DNA of 64,000 nt from Sipunculus nudus (GCA_026874595.1 CM049307.1:65034870-65098869), one strand, 5' to 3'. Counted from the stretch's first letter, positions 1 through 12,677 are shown. A program made the numbers and translations. The notes: generated by a model from the sequence alone, not told the origin.

Positions 1-348
1 TATTAGCTGTTTTGTGGTGCTAACTCAAAATATCGGCATTCGGTAATACGAGCATGAGCAAATACTCCATTTTATCATGTTATTCTTTGGTGGTGTAATT
101 GATAAATTTAAAACGGGCAATATGTTTGTGGTAATGATAATGTTATAATAAATTTACTCATTCAATTGGTCTTCAGTGAAATATTTTCTCAGACATACAT
201 GCATGACCTGAAGTTTCGTTAAATGGATGGCTTAAAGTGTTCATAAGAGGGTGATTGGTACGAATTTTATTGCATGATGGATTATGAGGTGGAGACGGAA
301 AATAGGTTGAAATAAATTCTGTGGCAACAGGATGTACAAGGTGACCAG
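1..348. other. AT-rich non-coding stretch
   Basis: I see no coding exon, RNA gene or clear repeat in this stretch. It is upstream intergenic DNA relative to the KAT6 gene. Confidence 0.5.
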
Positions 349-555
349 CAGGGGCGGATCCGGGATCTTCGAAGGGGGTAGGGGCTCCAACCCCGGAAGA
401 CGAATGAGAAAACCTTAACTAGGTCCCTAGGTCAGGCTTAATGTATCTTGACCGCAAATTTCGTTTGAAGGTCTTCATAAAAGTACACGCGGCTGAAAAA
501 AGGGGGATAGGGGACCCAGACCCCTTGGACGCCCCCCTCCGTGAATCCGCTACTG
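349..555. mobile_element. MITE, GGCGGATCC terminal-repeat family, copy 1
   Basis: About 207 bp bounded by CAGGGGCGGATCC on the left and an inverted, slightly decayed partner (GAATCCGCTACTG) on the right. The 5 bp outside each end are ACCAG and ATCAG, a near-perfect 5-bp target duplication. The inside has no coding capacity and contains G-runs and C-runs near the ends that could pair. The same ends recur at 1502-1721, so this is a non-autonomous DNA transposon family. The superfamily is not decided by what is visible. Confidence 0.75.
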
Positions 556-1501
556 ATCAGAATTGATGTTTACGTGCGCCAACAGTCTATCGGTGTTTGG
601 TGACCTGTGGTTTCGGTGAACTGGAAGCAGACCATTTGTGTAGGTCAACATGCCTGTGGTCACGTTGTGGCATTGTGGTAAACCCATATTAGTTACTTAA
701 TGGGGCGGGGTTTGACCAATGCAATGTTGTGTCCTATATTATATTGAGCGCCTCGCCAGTTGGTTACCTACGGTTCTACTACTCTTGGGTCGTGTTGTTA
801 ATAATGATTATTACAGCATGAGGTAGCCCGGTTATTACCAGTGTATCTGACCTGCACGAACACGGCACAACAACTCTTCCACCTGTGCCTCGCACGGATA
901 CTTAAACATATAGGTCACAGTATGTGTAAACACCGTTCCCTGGCAAGCTGGTTCTGTTCACTGAGTGGAGGTATTGGGTGAACCTCAGGGTTGTTCAGTG
1001 CATACCGTGATACTAAAAGTAACACGTAAGCCCTCTGGTAAGCATTCTGTCAGATGACATTGAGCTCTTGTGGGTCAGCAGAGTCCATTACCATTCCCAA
1101 GTTATTACAAGATGAATATTACTATACTGGTGCAATAATCAGGTGCGATGGAAACCAGAAGGTTCACGCCATTCATAAGGCTGCCCAAATTGTCTCTGTT
1201 TATATATGCACGTAAAAAGTATATATGTCAAACTGGATTTGTTGCAACTGAGTGAATGAGAATTGGGGGCGTATTGGCCTTGTCTATTTGACCGGAATTT
1301 AGCAGCAAATACGCAGCTTTCATTTACTTTATCTTTTCATATTTTTTTCTGAACATAATGTTAACTTGTGTCCAGTTCTTTTTGTAGTCAATAGTACACC
1401 CGTGCACAGTCTGATGTTGAAAATGTGTGAAAACAGGGCATATCCAGGTGCCCGCCTACTTTGCATGCTTTATTGATAAAGTTTCTCTAATTGCAGACAC
1501 T
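556..1501. other. non-coding stretch between two MITEs
   Basis: No exon, RNA gene or repeat structure recognised. Composition is more balanced than the neighbouring AT-rich DNA. Confidence 0.4.
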
Positions 1502-1721
1502 CAGGGGCGGATCCAGGATTTTGGTAAGGGGATGGTCACGCCCAGGAAGACTGAAATAAAACCTAAAAAAGGTCCTCTGGTGCGGGGAAGGAGGGGGTCA
1601 GGGTCGCAAAATTTGGTTTGAAACCATAAAAAGGTGGTTTCGGCTAAAAAAAAAGAAAAAAAAAAGGGGGGGGGGGGGGGGTGTCAGGACCCCCTTGATC
1701 CTCCCTCTGGATCCGCCAGTG
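1502..1721. mobile_element. MITE, GGCGGATCC family, copy 2
   Basis: About 220 bp with CAGGGGCGGATCC at the left and GGATCCGCCAGTG at the right, an inverted pair. The flanks read ACACT on both sides, an exact 5-bp target duplication. Shared internal words with copy 1 include CCCAGGAAGAC-like and ACCCCCTTG-like segments. An A-tract followed by a long G-tract at about 1650-1681 has expanded inside the right half. No transposase is encoded. Confidence 0.85.
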
Positions 1722-1769
1722 ACACTAAATATCTGCCTGTGAAAACTATAATCAGTACAATTCAAATAA

Positions 1770-3277
1770 TTTTCAAAACATGAAAAAAGAACGGATCATT
1801 ATCATATAAAATTTAACTATTGTATTTCTTCATGTGCAACCTGGGACATTATTTCTGGATATGTCATGAATTTACTAAGAAACGGGAATAAATGAATCAT
1901 GCATTCCACATGCATGATTATGGACTTGTTGGTTTGCAATAATTTATACCATTTTAACCTATTCTAAATTTTTACTTATGCCGAGGCAACTTTTTTTTCT
2001 CTTGTTTTGAATAAGAAGATTTTCCGATAATATTAATTTTAAATTAATTTACTGGATTCCAACCTTGAGTGTCATACAGATTTTAAGTTTATATATATAT
2101 AAATAGAGTGTGCACAAATTACCCAGCGGTGCGGCACCTCTCCCTTCTCTTATATCCTGGCTAAAGAACATGTTTTTATTTTGTTTTCATGACAAACCCT
2201 TATAGGGAACAAATTTTTCTTTAGAAATAACTTGTCTAAAGGCGGTCCAAACATCATGCGTGTTATAGATTTATACGTTAAAGTTTAGTTCATTTTCAAA
2301 ACATGAAAAAAGAACGGATCATTATCATATAAAATTTAACTATTGTATTTCTTCATGTGCAACCTGGGACATTATTTCTGGATATGTCATGAATTTACTA
2401 AGAAACGGGAATAAATGAATCATGCATTCCACATGCATGATTATGGACTTGTTTGTTTGCAATAATTTATACCATTTTAACCTATTCTAAATTTTTACTT
2501 ATGCCGAGGCAACTTTTTTTTCTCTTGTTTTGAATAAGAAGATTTTCCGATAATATTAATTTAAAATTAATTTACTGGATTCCAACCTTGAGTGTCATAC
2601 AGATTTTAAGTTTATATATATATAAATAGATTGTGCACAAATTACCCAGCGGTGCGGCACCTCTCCCTTCTCTTATATCCTGGCTAAAGAACATGTTTTT
2701 ATTTTGTTTTCATGACAAACCCTTATAGGGAACAAATTTTTCTTTAGAAATAACTTGTCTAAAGGCGGTCCAAACATCATGCGTGTTATATATTTATACG
2801 TTAAAGTTTAGTTCATTTTCAAAATATGAAAAAAGAACGGATCATTATCATATAAAATTTAACTATTGTATTTCTTCATGTGCAACCTGGGACATTATTT
2901 CTGGATATGTCATGAATTTACTAAGAAACGGGAATAAATGAATCATGCATTCCACATGCATGATTATGGACTTGTTTGTTTGCAATAATTTATACCATTT
3001 TAACCTATTCTAAATTTTTACTTATGCCGAGGCAACTTTTTTTTCTCTTGTTTTGAATAAGAAGATTTTCCGATAATATTAATTTTAAATTAATTTACTG
3101 GATTCCAACCTTGAGTGTCATACAGATTTTAAGTTTATATATATATAAATAGATGTTTTTATTTTGTTTTAATGACAAACCCTTATAGGGAACAAATTTT
3201 TCTTTAGAAATAACTTGTCTAAAGGCGGTCCAAACATTATGCGTGTTATATATTTATACGTTAAAGTTTAGTTCATT
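1770..3277. repeat. 523-bp tandem repeat, about 2.9 copies
   Basis: The anchor TTTCAAAACATGAAAAAAGA begins at 1771 and 2294, and again with one change (AAAATATG) at 2817, giving a period of exactly 523 bp twice. Copies are nearly identical, with a few substitutions and single-base indels. The last copy lacks about 70 bp around 3153 (the segment with ACCCAGCGGTGCGGCACC), then resumes and ends near 3277. No long open frame runs through the unit. The near-identity points to recent duplication or ongoing homogenisation. It could also be an assembly-sensitive region. Confidence 0.95.
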
Positions 3278-3689
3278 CCATAACCTGGCATATGATTGCC
3301 TGTAACTTTATTACTGACACAAAATTTCTTAAAGTTTAACAATATTTTTTAACACAGTATCTCTTTCTATATTAACGAAAGACAATCCCTTGAACCTTTT
3401 ATAAAAATGGGCCTGATAACCCCGATCCCAAATAACACAAGCTTTTTGTTTTGCTTATATTCACGTGTAAAAACATGTTTATCATATTAAATTGAATTAA
3501 AGGCTTCTCTCCTGTCCTCATCAAATTACCCTTCAGACATAAGACGGACCAAATGACACTTCAGATGCTTCTTCATTTGCCAGGTTTTGTGAAGAACAGA
3601 AAAAAAAATACTTTTAAATTCAGGCTGAATATCTGTTAAATCTGTGCCATAGCATTTTCATGCGGATTCTTCTATATATGCATAGATAA
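3278..3689. other. AT-rich non-coding stretch
   Basis: Nothing recognised. Short A/T runs only. Confidence 0.4.
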
Positions 3690-4440
3690 TAAAAATTCCG
3701 TTACCTTGAGGGTGACGCATCTGTACATGTATAACTATAATGAGTCGCAAAAACAGATATGGCTCCCCTTCCTATATATAGGCTTCCCCGGGCCTCCCAT
3801 CCCCAAATTTGAGGAAAAATATATGGACTACTTAAAAAGTTCGGGGTTCACAAAAATCCTAGATTTCTTAAGATTTGACCTTGAAGATGAAGGTCAAGGT
3901 CACCGGGTTTCAAACACATCCGAGATTTTTGTAGAAACAATTCACGTATTGAAATTCCAGAAAATATAATAAATGGTTCAACATTGAAAATGTTAATTAA
4001 TTGTCTGTTTTTCGGCTGATTTGACTTTGAAGATGAATGTCAAGGTCACCCTGCAGTTTTCCACCCTCGTCGAGAACTTTGTTGAAACAACTTGTGTATC
4101 AAATTTGAGGAAAGAATATGCACTGCTCAAAAAGTATCCACAAGAAATCGTAGAAACAATGAGCAGTAATTCCGCTGATACGACCTTGAAGGCCAAGGTC
4201 ACCATTTTTCAAAATCATTCAAGAAATTGGTTGAAGCAATTTGTATATCAAATTAGGGAAGGGTTTGATGAGAGTATATATACTTCAAAAGTTATGGGGT
4301 TCACAAAACATGTCCGAGATATTGGTAGATTAAATTAAAATTTCAAATTGATCGACGTCTCAAGAAATGACACAGACGACGCCAAAGACGACGGACCAAA
4401 CACAATGTCTCCCCAATGGAGGGGAACATAATCATATAAT
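3690..4440 (-). mobile_element. tandem-repeat element of pearl/HINE type, minus orientation
   Basis: Three diverged units of about 145-160 bp, each holding a GACCTTGAAG...AAGGTCACC block (near 3877, 4021 and 4180). They are followed by a tract with GACGACGGACC near 4376, which on the other strand is the GTCCGTC-rich tract found close to the 5' end of related elements here. It ends in a GGAGGGG block near 4420. The layout (end, GTCC-rich tract, tandem core) matches the Helentron-associated pattern. The ORFs across it are not genes. Confidence 0.55.
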
Positions 4441-4499
4441 TACTACCAAAAGTTACTGTGAAAAAAAAAATAAATGAAAAAAAATGAATTGTTTCAACC

Positions 4500-4830
4500 A
4501 AGTTGGAAATGTGCTCTTGACCTTCAACTCCAAGGTCAAATCAGCCAAAATATAAAAAAAGGTGGACCCCATAACTTCTGAAGTACTGCATATTTTTTTC
4601 TCCACTTTGATACACCAAATGTTTATAAAGAAAGTGCTTAAAAAGTTTGAAAATCAAGGAGCTGGAAACTTATTACCTTGAACGTAATATTTTAGGTCCA
4701 ATTTGAGGAAATAACTAATTTCTATCAACACTACTTTAGAAGAGTGCATACCCCCCCCCCCACACACACACCCCTTCAAATTTGGGGATGGGGGCATGGG
4801 GAGGGGAGACATATATCTGTCACTGCAAAA
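4500..4830. repeat. decayed repeat with C-tract
   Basis: Contains another AAGGTCA-type block (CCTTCAACTCCAAGGTCAA near 4519) and a poly(C)/(CA) tract at about 4750-4772. It looks like a further decayed portion of the preceding tandem-repeat family. Confidence 0.4.
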
Positions 4831-5042
4831 ACAAACTCATTCTAGTTTATACCACTGTATGTATGTAAGAGAATGTGCATCAATCTCACAAGTATATCTG
4901 TAACCCTGCAAAATTGGCTCAACCAGTTCTTCACAATTGTCTCATACACTTTTTAGGGGAATGGACTGAATTATGGCGCGTTTTTCTGTGAATGTGTAGC
5001 GATTATATTTATCAGAGATAAGTGACATTAGTAAAAGGATGG

Positions 5043-5262
5043 ACATGAAGTCGAGGGGTAAAACGCTGGGCACTCTCCGATGGCGACCCGGGTTCGATCC
5101 CCGACGTGGCTCATTGTTTAAGGTCGGTGGTTTTCACCCGATTTCCTCGACACTACCGAACGCCACCATCTGGGCCAAATAGAGTTCTTCGTATATAGTT
5201 ATAATGGCTATTATAAGTGTAATCCATAAACAATAAATAAAGTTTTAAAAAGTTAAAAAATA
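5043..5262 (+). mobile_element. tRNA-derived SINE
   Basis: A tRNA-like head has an A-box-like segment (GAGGGGTAAAACGC, near 5054) and a perfect B box GGTTCGATCCC (near 5091), the internal promoter of RNA polymerase III. A non-tRNA body continues through GGTGGTTTTCACCCG (near 5126) to an A/T-rich tail with AATAAA-like words near 5230-5260. It lacks the folding and ends expected of a functional tRNA gene, so a SINE is the better reading. Confidence 0.7.
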
Positions 5263-5398
5263 ATTTATACAGAATATCTGCTCGAACAACTGGTGAAGTG
5301 TATACGGCCCTATAAATATAACACTGCATGCCGGGGCGAAGCAAGGAATCCGTTGCATGTTCCATGGCTTATAATCTATCTAACAAATTCATATATGT

Positions 5399-5405
5399 AC
5401 ATGTA

Positions 5406-5471
<66 letters not shown>
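5399..5471. repeat. (TA)n microsatellite
   Basis: About 70 bp of alternating A and T. It creates an artificial Tyr/Ile open frame that is not a gene. Confidence 0.95.
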
Positions 5472-5473
<2 letters not shown>

Positions 5474-6553
5474 GCGTTTTGGGTGAACATATTAATCCGG
5501 CAAAATTTATAATCGGAGGCCAAATAGCACTTGTTTTGCTCATCACGATGCATGGACCTCCAGGGCGATGATATTTTTCTATATATTGCCTTCAACTTAA
5601 ATTACCTTGCCGACAAGATGAAGAAGTAAAGGGTTTAATTATACTGGGTCCAATTTATTTATCAAAGACGAAAACAAACAAAATATTGGTATTAATTCAA
5701 ACACCTTATAAAAATTAAGAGCGATTAAGATTATAATATTGTGTGTCTATAGACCAAGGTTCTCTACCTTACTTTTTTTTACCCTTTTAGCCGATATTTT
5801 GCCTTTTTGGGGCACCAAAGTGAAAACGGATGCCCGTGCATGCATGGTATAGTATAGTGACGTCATCTTATGGGAGTGCATGTTGCTGTATGATTATGCC
5901 CGGCAACGGCAAAAGAAAAATAATCGCTCACAGACCGATCCGAAAAATATCCGGATATATTTATATATAGTCGCGCTGCATTTTCGTTGCCGCGCCGTAC
6001 TCATTTGTACACTCCAATGAAATTTCATATATGACCGATTTTTTTGCCGTTGCCGCATTATCGTTGCCGGAAAAAAAGGAAGAATGTGTATAAACTATAT
6101 ATATTAGGCCTACATCAATTCTCATTGTACGGACATCGGACTCCAGGCATATGGCAGTGCAAAATAATATTAAGTTTGATTAAATCAGCTAGCTTCACCC
6201 CTGGGACGGTCTTCAGCTTATAGATTGCTTCTGCTGTTTTGGCCCTATATGGCCATGAATATAGGACTAAAGCTGCATGGCTTTCCATTATATAGGCTAA
6301 GTATAGACCTACGCAGTCGGTATATATCCGTAGCCCCTGCATGCAGTCTGCGCAAAGCTCGTTTTCCATGCATAACACCTGTTTTCCACAACTGCTATAG
6401 TGCGTATTCGTAGTTTGCATGCGTAATCCGTATGCGTATAGTCAGTATCCGCATGCACGCAGTATACATACGTATACACGTGAGCGAAGTCCGTACTCCC
6501 AACATATAGGCTTTGGAGCGTTCATAAAGGGGTAGGAGGGGGCGCATTCTGTT
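5472..6553. other. upstream non-coding DNA
   Basis: No exon or RNA gene recognised. The part at 5880-6080 is CpG-containing and repeats GTTGCCG-type words several times (CGTTGCCGCGCC, CCGTTGCCGCA, CGTTGCCGG), suggesting a decayed short repeat. Confidence 0.35.
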
Positions 6554-6577
6554 GGGGGGGGGGGGGGGGGGGGGGTT
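6554..6577. repeat. poly(G) tract
   Basis: More than 20 consecutive G residues. Similar tracts occur at 7311-7332 and 32479-32498. They are simple repeats and generate spurious poly-Pro/poly-Gly frames. Confidence 0.95.
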
Positions 6578-7310
6578 GAAAAAATAAAACATTAAATATG
6601 CATTTTTAATGCTGTGTTTTGACCAATTTCCTACTTTTAATCATATGCTTCACCACACACAAAACAAAAATTACCAAATACTTAATAATGAATTTACAGA
6701 AGCATGTGCCAAATTGATATAATATTTATACCCTAATATAGTATACTTCGAATCTTAATAAAATATCAGATCCGTTATTTTTTTTTTATTTTACTCAAAC
6801 AATACATAGGCGTGCATGGTATGTACCACGAAACAAATATAGGCTTATACTAAGAAACAAAGGATATACCATTTTCAAACTTACTTGAAGTTTTATCAAA
6901 TTAATTTTACCATTAAGAAGTATTTTACAGAAAACTAACCTGATTTAAGTCATATATAATGATACATTGAACAATACAAAAAAATGTTATATTCTAAAGC
7001 AGACCTCTCTTTATTAGGTTATCAGATTAAATATTACGTATACAAGTATATTTCCAATCGTTCTCATTAAAATGAATTTCATTATATTTAATTTCCTTAC
7101 CTCAAAAATTACAAAATATAATGACCTATATCACTAAACATACTCAATTAAGAAATTAATGATGTCACAGTTGTCTTAACGTAAGGCATGTATAGACTGA
7201 GAAGATATACAATGGATTTTTCATTCAAATTGATGGAATTTATGTCATTTCACAAAGAAAAGCCACAATGACTTACACCCTTGCCATGGGCCAAAAACTG
7301 TATGTGTGTG

Positions 7311-7332
7311 TTGGGGGGGGGGGGGGGGGGGG
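7311..7332. repeat. poly(G) tract
   Basis: More than 20 consecutive G following a TGTGTGTT run. Confidence 0.95.
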
Positions 7333-7909
7333 CACAGCTTCAAAGCCTATATATGCCTTTTTATATAGATATATGTGTTCGTTAACTAGCTTTACTTTAA
7401 TAATATACAGGCAATTTCAGCATTTAATCAATGTACACGTTTTTATATTAGCATTAAAAGCTGGGTTAAACCAATTACAGCAATATTAATACTTTCGAAA
7501 ATTATTTATATTCCAGTTATTACCAAAACATTGTCACATTACATTTTTAAACGGTAATGATGTTTACACTTCATCTATTTTGTGCATGATAAAAGAAGAT
7601 CGTATACAACCATGTTTCCAATATGTTTGTTTTTCGAAATATTAATAGATATCATGCAGCAATGCCAATTATACTAGACCCAGTTGCATGTGGCTCTGTG
7701 GTATACACATCTGTCCACATATATATATCCAAATAAAAAAGTCAAATAATATGGGGCATTAAATTGCTAAATTAATTACATGCGGAAACTGTAACTGGCA
7801 AGACGAGAGGTATATACGTTGGATGCAAAAATCGCCCTCCGCTAACATTAATTATACTGCATGAATGGTTATAGCCAAAGCTTACAAATGTGAAGGGGCG
7901 ATCTATATG

Positions 7910-7978
<69 letters not shown>

Positions 7979-9600
7979 ACTATATCTTTTGTGTGAAACA
8001 GCGTATACTTTTAGGGAGCAGTAGGCCATATAAATACGATTATTAGATATTGTGATCATTGACAAGCTTGTAAAAAAAAACAAAACAATTTTAATTGCAT
8101 AAGAAACCATAGTCAGCCGAAAACATGGTATAAAGCTACAAGGCCGTCGCCCCGGAGTTGAATTTGTTTATAATGTTTCAAAAGTTTGCACTCACACACC
8201 GTGCCGGTTTACTTTTATGAAAAGTGTTTGGGTCGCACGGCCATTTAAAAAATGCGCCTATATTTTTTTTTAAAGGAATTTTCTCAATTATCAGTACTTC
8301 AGTCGTCATGAAAATGTAGGAATTCAATCCTGATTAAAAGGATCTGGCGTACACACAGCAGAGGATTAAAACTAAAAGAACGTCCATGCATGCATGCTCA
8401 CCCGCACCTCTATATGACCCAGCCTACGTACAGAAACGGATATTTCATCTACATATATATATATACGTGTAAGACCATGGAACGTACTTTTCATTCAGAA
8501 CTGAGATGAACACGTGTTGAACACCATTTCAGTCCGCCGAAATATTAAAAATATATTTATTCTTCGAGTCTGTATAATGTTTTCCAGGAACTGTTAGTTT
8601 TTACTGTTTTGCTGTTAATATAGTTTATCAAGGCTTTTCCTGTATGAAATAAAACAATTCTTTTTCTAGTATTGTCTTTTGGAAAGAGTTTAAAGGTTTG
8701 GGTCATTGGACCTCTTTTAACTTAAGTACAATTATCTTCAAGAGATTTGTATATTACAGTTAAATTCCTTTATCATTGTTTGAAAAAAAAAAAAAAAAAC
8801 AGCTTCCTTCATGTATAATTTATATTGTACGTTCGTTTCATAAACATATTTATAGGCCTACCAAGAGGTTAAAAAAAAGAAAACAAAAGAAAAAAAGAAG
8901 GAAAAGAAAATGAAAGATGTTCACGTTTGATTTAAAAATAATATATGATTATCTTATGCCATTATTCAACAGCTCCTCAATTTCTGTCTAGTTTAATTCG
9001 TTTGCGGATATATACTTTTAGGCCTAATATAGGCGATGTCGGTATATTAACATATATATAGAACTATGTGCATATATAAAGTTTAACTCACTACCGATGG
9101 ACGTCCGAGACAAACCGCTAACGATAACATCATGGACTACCTGGGACAGATCATGTTCTACAACTAATTAAACCACTGGTGTTCTTGGAATGCATACAAG
9201 TTAAAAATAGATTCGTTGATATGATAAGGCCGAAATGAGTTATTCCGTTTTACCTGGAGATTAATGTAGGCCTACAGGAATCTATACATCAGTAAGTTGT
9301 GTGATCATAACTAAGTAACAAAAAAGTTGTATTCACTTTCATCTCTTGCAGTAGTTAGAGACTGGAATTGCGTTTAATTATTACAAAAATGAGGCCAGTG
9401 ATTGTGGAAAGTGAATTTGCGAGCACTTGTCATTCCTAGTCGGGCACCTGCTCGGATCAGAACTCCAAATGAGAAAACAACTTGCGATGGTCATGATCAG
9501 CCAATCAGATAAAAGTTAACAATGGCCCACTACAAGTAGTTTCAACAGCAGCGCACCCTATGAGAAAATCGATGGGACCAAGGAAATAATATTAAAATTT
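7333..9600. other. AT-rich upstream DNA with simple repeats
   Basis: A (TA)n microsatellite lies at about 7909-7973 and A-rich tracts at about 8780-8797 and 8870-8915. No coding exon or structured RNA recognised. This is the distal 5' flank of the KAT6 gene. Confidence 0.5.
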
Positions 9601-9699
9601 GTCCACTCAGAATTGGATTATGTGAATTATGTGGTTCGGAACTCTAACTCTTGAGTGATTAATCACCGGTATGGTGTTCTTTCCACGAAATGTGCTCCT

Positions 9700-9958
9700 G
9701 TGTAGGAGATAAATTTGTTCGTCAAGTAAATCTTGTGACCCATGTGTAAATTCTCCCAAAGGGTCGGACTGAGGCTGTTGTAAGCACGGCGGCCATATTT
9801 GCATGGCCGAAACCTTTTGTCGACATTCGGTTACATTTACACACTTTTGGAACGGAAATACCGTGATTTGTTTTATGCCAAGTGTTCACAGAGTTATGAG
9901 TACGGAACGGAATAATTTAACATTCTTGAAAGCATTACATTTGGACACCCTACGAGTG
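9700..9958 (+). promoter_or_regulatory. candidate KAT6 promoter and non-coding exon 1
   Basis: The coding exon at 11801 begins with an acceptor preceding 277 bases of 5' untranslated sequence, so an upstream untranslated exon is required. The best donor I see is at 9959-9964 (GTG followed by GTAAGT), an almost ideal splice site, so exon 1 would end at 9958. The preceding 250 bp are less AT-rich and contain GGCGGCCAT near 9788, partly matching a YY1 core. Spliced to 11801, the ATG at 9803 would open a short upstream ORF that stops inside exon 2. The transcription start cannot be fixed from sequence alone. An alternative promoter is near 10190. Confidence 0.35.
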
Positions 9959-11800
9959 GTAAGTCTGATAGAAAAAGGCTCAAATGTCATCAAATTTACA
10001 TGAAACTATATGGCCCGCATCAGATTTTGCGGTTTCTTGACAGTGTGTTGCACATATTATGCCCCTTGTCAGACATTGTTGAGCTATTTATCAGTTAGTG
10101 ATAGTATGATATTAAGTCCTCGATGCTGCAGGGGTTTATCAGATTGTCAATGGAGCCTATAATCAGTTGGATGAAGCGGTATTACGACTGCGGCCGCCAT
10201 TTTGATCTGTCATAATCTGTTTCAAGTTGTTATTTTTTATATCTTCTTCCGCATAAGTGAGACTGAGGCAAGGTGTAGGTCCGCACTTTAATTGGTTACG
10301 CTGTGTTGACTTAAGTTAACTTTAAGTCGTATTATTTTGCATTGTAGTTTGATTTTCAGAATTATTCGCCTCTACAGACTTGGGTGGTTTTCTCAGGGGA
10401 GTGAGAAATGTGTCCGGATCAGGAACAGCCTGTCTACAGGGCTACGTGCCTTGACCTTGTCCATCGAAAGGTTTCAGTTTTCCTGGAAAGGCCAGCTGGA
10501 ATTTCTGAGATCTTTATTTCATTTGTAATGTTGTATTAGCCATGCTATTGTTGGCTAAGTGTATTTCAGCTGTTAGCATAATTGTACAGGCGCCGAACAT
10601 AACAGTTATTGTTTGTAAATAAATATAGACTTGGTCTCGTAACAATAATACAATATGGTCTGCTCAAAGTTGTAAGCCAGGATGATCTGATGATCTCACC
10701 ATTGTTTTTTCTTTTCGCTGTTTAATTGTCACCATTTTATGTTTTAGTTTTGGATAATTGATTGTTAAATATTTCAAAACCACTCCCAGTGGTTTATAAT
10801 GCAATATTAATGAATTCCCAAACTCTTTATTAATTAATGTAACTGATAACATATCTTGGTGAATGGCACCATTCATTTTCTTTAATATTAGCAGATTTTT
10901 TTTGTAAAAGAATATTTATTGCATCACCTTCCAGTCATTGCCTATGACACACACTGTCTGGTCATTGCCCTTGAATCACGAGTACAGGGGAGCATGATGT
11001 GTGTTGGTTTCCTTAATAGGGTACGATTATAGAATAGGTGCCTACTTGGTTTATTCCCAAGGATAATATAAAAAAGTACCTATGACAATAAAAAGTGACC
11101 TAAGGGTTTACATATCAGTTTATTTCTAATGTCTGTACTCAATTTAACTGTATCCTCATCAAATATATCACCCTCTTTAGCATTCAAACTATTCCGCTCA
11201 AACCTATCAATTTTCTGATAGCCACCTATTCTATAATTGCTCCCTTAAAGGACAGGAAGTTCTTCCTTTGGTTAAATTGTTGATATGGGTGAAATTTGCA
11301 GAATATCCTGTGTAGACTTTTTAAATCTTATTTTCAGAATAATATGTGCCAGATAGGGCCAAGTCTTGTGGGCTGCATTCGATCCTGTCTATGAAACATG
11401 GATAATTATAAACATCTAATCTAGGATGTTTCAGATATTCAGTTCAGACGATCCTTTTAAAGCTCCAGGTTGGCAAATCTAGATGCTGGGTACTAACATT
11501 CTGTTTTAGTGATTTATCATTTATATGTTACTTTTACTGTGAATCCATTGTCGAACAATCCCTTGTGCAGGTACCACCTCTTTGTTCATCTTTTTTTTCA
11601 TATTTTTTACCAGTTTCATGAATTCTCAATCCTTTGACACAATTCATTCATATATAATGTAGATTGTAGAATTAAATTGGTTCAGCACAAATAGCTCGTG
11701 GATGAATATCCTACATCAGTCAGGAAACAAGCATTTTGTAAATGTGTCAGTTGTTATGATAACCAATATTTTTGGGTAATATGAAATTTTTTCTCAACAG
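9959..11800 (+). other. probable 5' UTR intron of KAT6
   Basis: It lies between the candidate donor at 9959 and the acceptor TTTTTTCTCAACAG ending at 11800. Apart from the YY1-like site I see no repeat or exon of note. Confidence 0.4.
10193..10204 (-). promoter_or_regulatory. YY1-like site
   Basis: GCCGCCATTTTG is the reverse complement of CAAAATGGCGGC, the classic YY1 motif common just downstream of animal housekeeping transcription starts. It lies within an otherwise AT-rich region 1.6 kb upstream of the first coding exon, so it may mark an alternative KAT6 start. No binding is shown. Confidence 0.35.
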
Positions 11801-12677
11801 GTCAGTAGCAGGTGCAGATATCTTCAAGCATGAGGATTAGCTGATGATTTGGAGCTTGTTGATGTGAAAACAAAAAACCAATATGTGTGGATTAGGAATA
11901 CAATGAGTGCAGAATGGTCATATTTGTTATTATCCTGCTTGACAACTTCAGCATGGTTTGAGTGATCAGAACCAGTTGCACTTAGTCATCGGCTGAGGAG
12001 AAATCTTGAGTCATGTTGGCATCAGAGTTGTGTGGCCAGTGTGAGTCATCTGTTCCCATGGTCCCAATTCTTCAAACATGGTGAAAGAAAGTGAAGACCA
12101 TAGTCCTGCTCCTTCATATACCAAACAGCTTCTTGAGGCTATTCGAAAAATTAAGCGCCAGAAACAAAGACCAAGTGTGGAACGAATTACCAATGCTGTG
12201 AGGCAGTATCACAAGTTAAGCAGAGATTCTATAGAAGAACACCTGGAGCTAGCTGTAAAGGAAGGTGCCATACTGAAGGTCTATAATAAAGGCCTGTGTT
12301 CATATAAAGATCCATCATGGATCGCTCCACCAAAAAGCAAAGTGTTGCATATAAGCAAAAGGTCTGATTTGACCAAACTAATTGCCAGGTCCATTGGGGA
12401 ACTGGGTGATGGATCTACTGTACGGAGTATAGAGAAATATGTTAATAGGAATTACCATGTTGAGGAGGAAGAGGGAGTAGATTTAAAACGCCAAATTAGA
12501 TTTTCTTTGAAACGAGGTGTGACTAAAGGTGCCTTTACACAAAATGGGAGAATCTACAAAGTGGCAGGTAGTACCAGTAATGGGGAATCGGACACATGTA
12601 GTAGTGCCAGTAGTAGTATTATTTCTATTGAAGATCAGTCATCATTGGTGGATGCTGCATCTACAAGCAAGTCAAAG
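11801..12677 (+). CDS. KAT6 (MOZ/MORF) acetyltransferase, exon with 5' UTR and N-terminal winged-helix region
   Basis: First coding exon of a KAT6 lysine acetyltransferase, the nuclear enzyme that acetylates histone H3 in complexes with BRPF, ING5 and MEAF6 proteins. The acceptor (TTTTCTCAACAG) ends at 11800, translation starts at ATG 12078 (A at -3, G at +4), and the exon ends at 12677 before GTGAGG, giving exactly 200 codons in phase 0. Residues 1-80 form a first winged helix with the family's signatures: an MVK start, KxKRQKQRPSxERITNAV, and ILKVYNKGLCSYKDP. Residues 90-170 form a second, linker-histone (H15)-like winged helix (LTKLIARSIGEL, STVRSIEKYV, LKRQIRFSLKRGV). A Ser-rich linker (about 172-200) leads to the PHD fingers. 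In human KAT6A the winged helices bind DNA. The open frame runs past the donor to 12722, but the splice is strongly supported by phase and homology. Confidence 0.93.

Noticed and set aside
5043-5115. tRNA gene
   Set aside because: Has A- and B-box-like sequences but no convincing acceptor stem, and continues into a non-tRNA body and A-rich tail, so a SINE fits better.
5293-5571. 92-codon open frame rich in Tyr/Ile
   Set aside because: It is produced by the (TA)n microsatellite. The same applies to the frame at 7772-8110.
12011-12193. Minus-strand 60-codon frame
   Set aside because: Antisense shadow of the KAT6 first coding exon.
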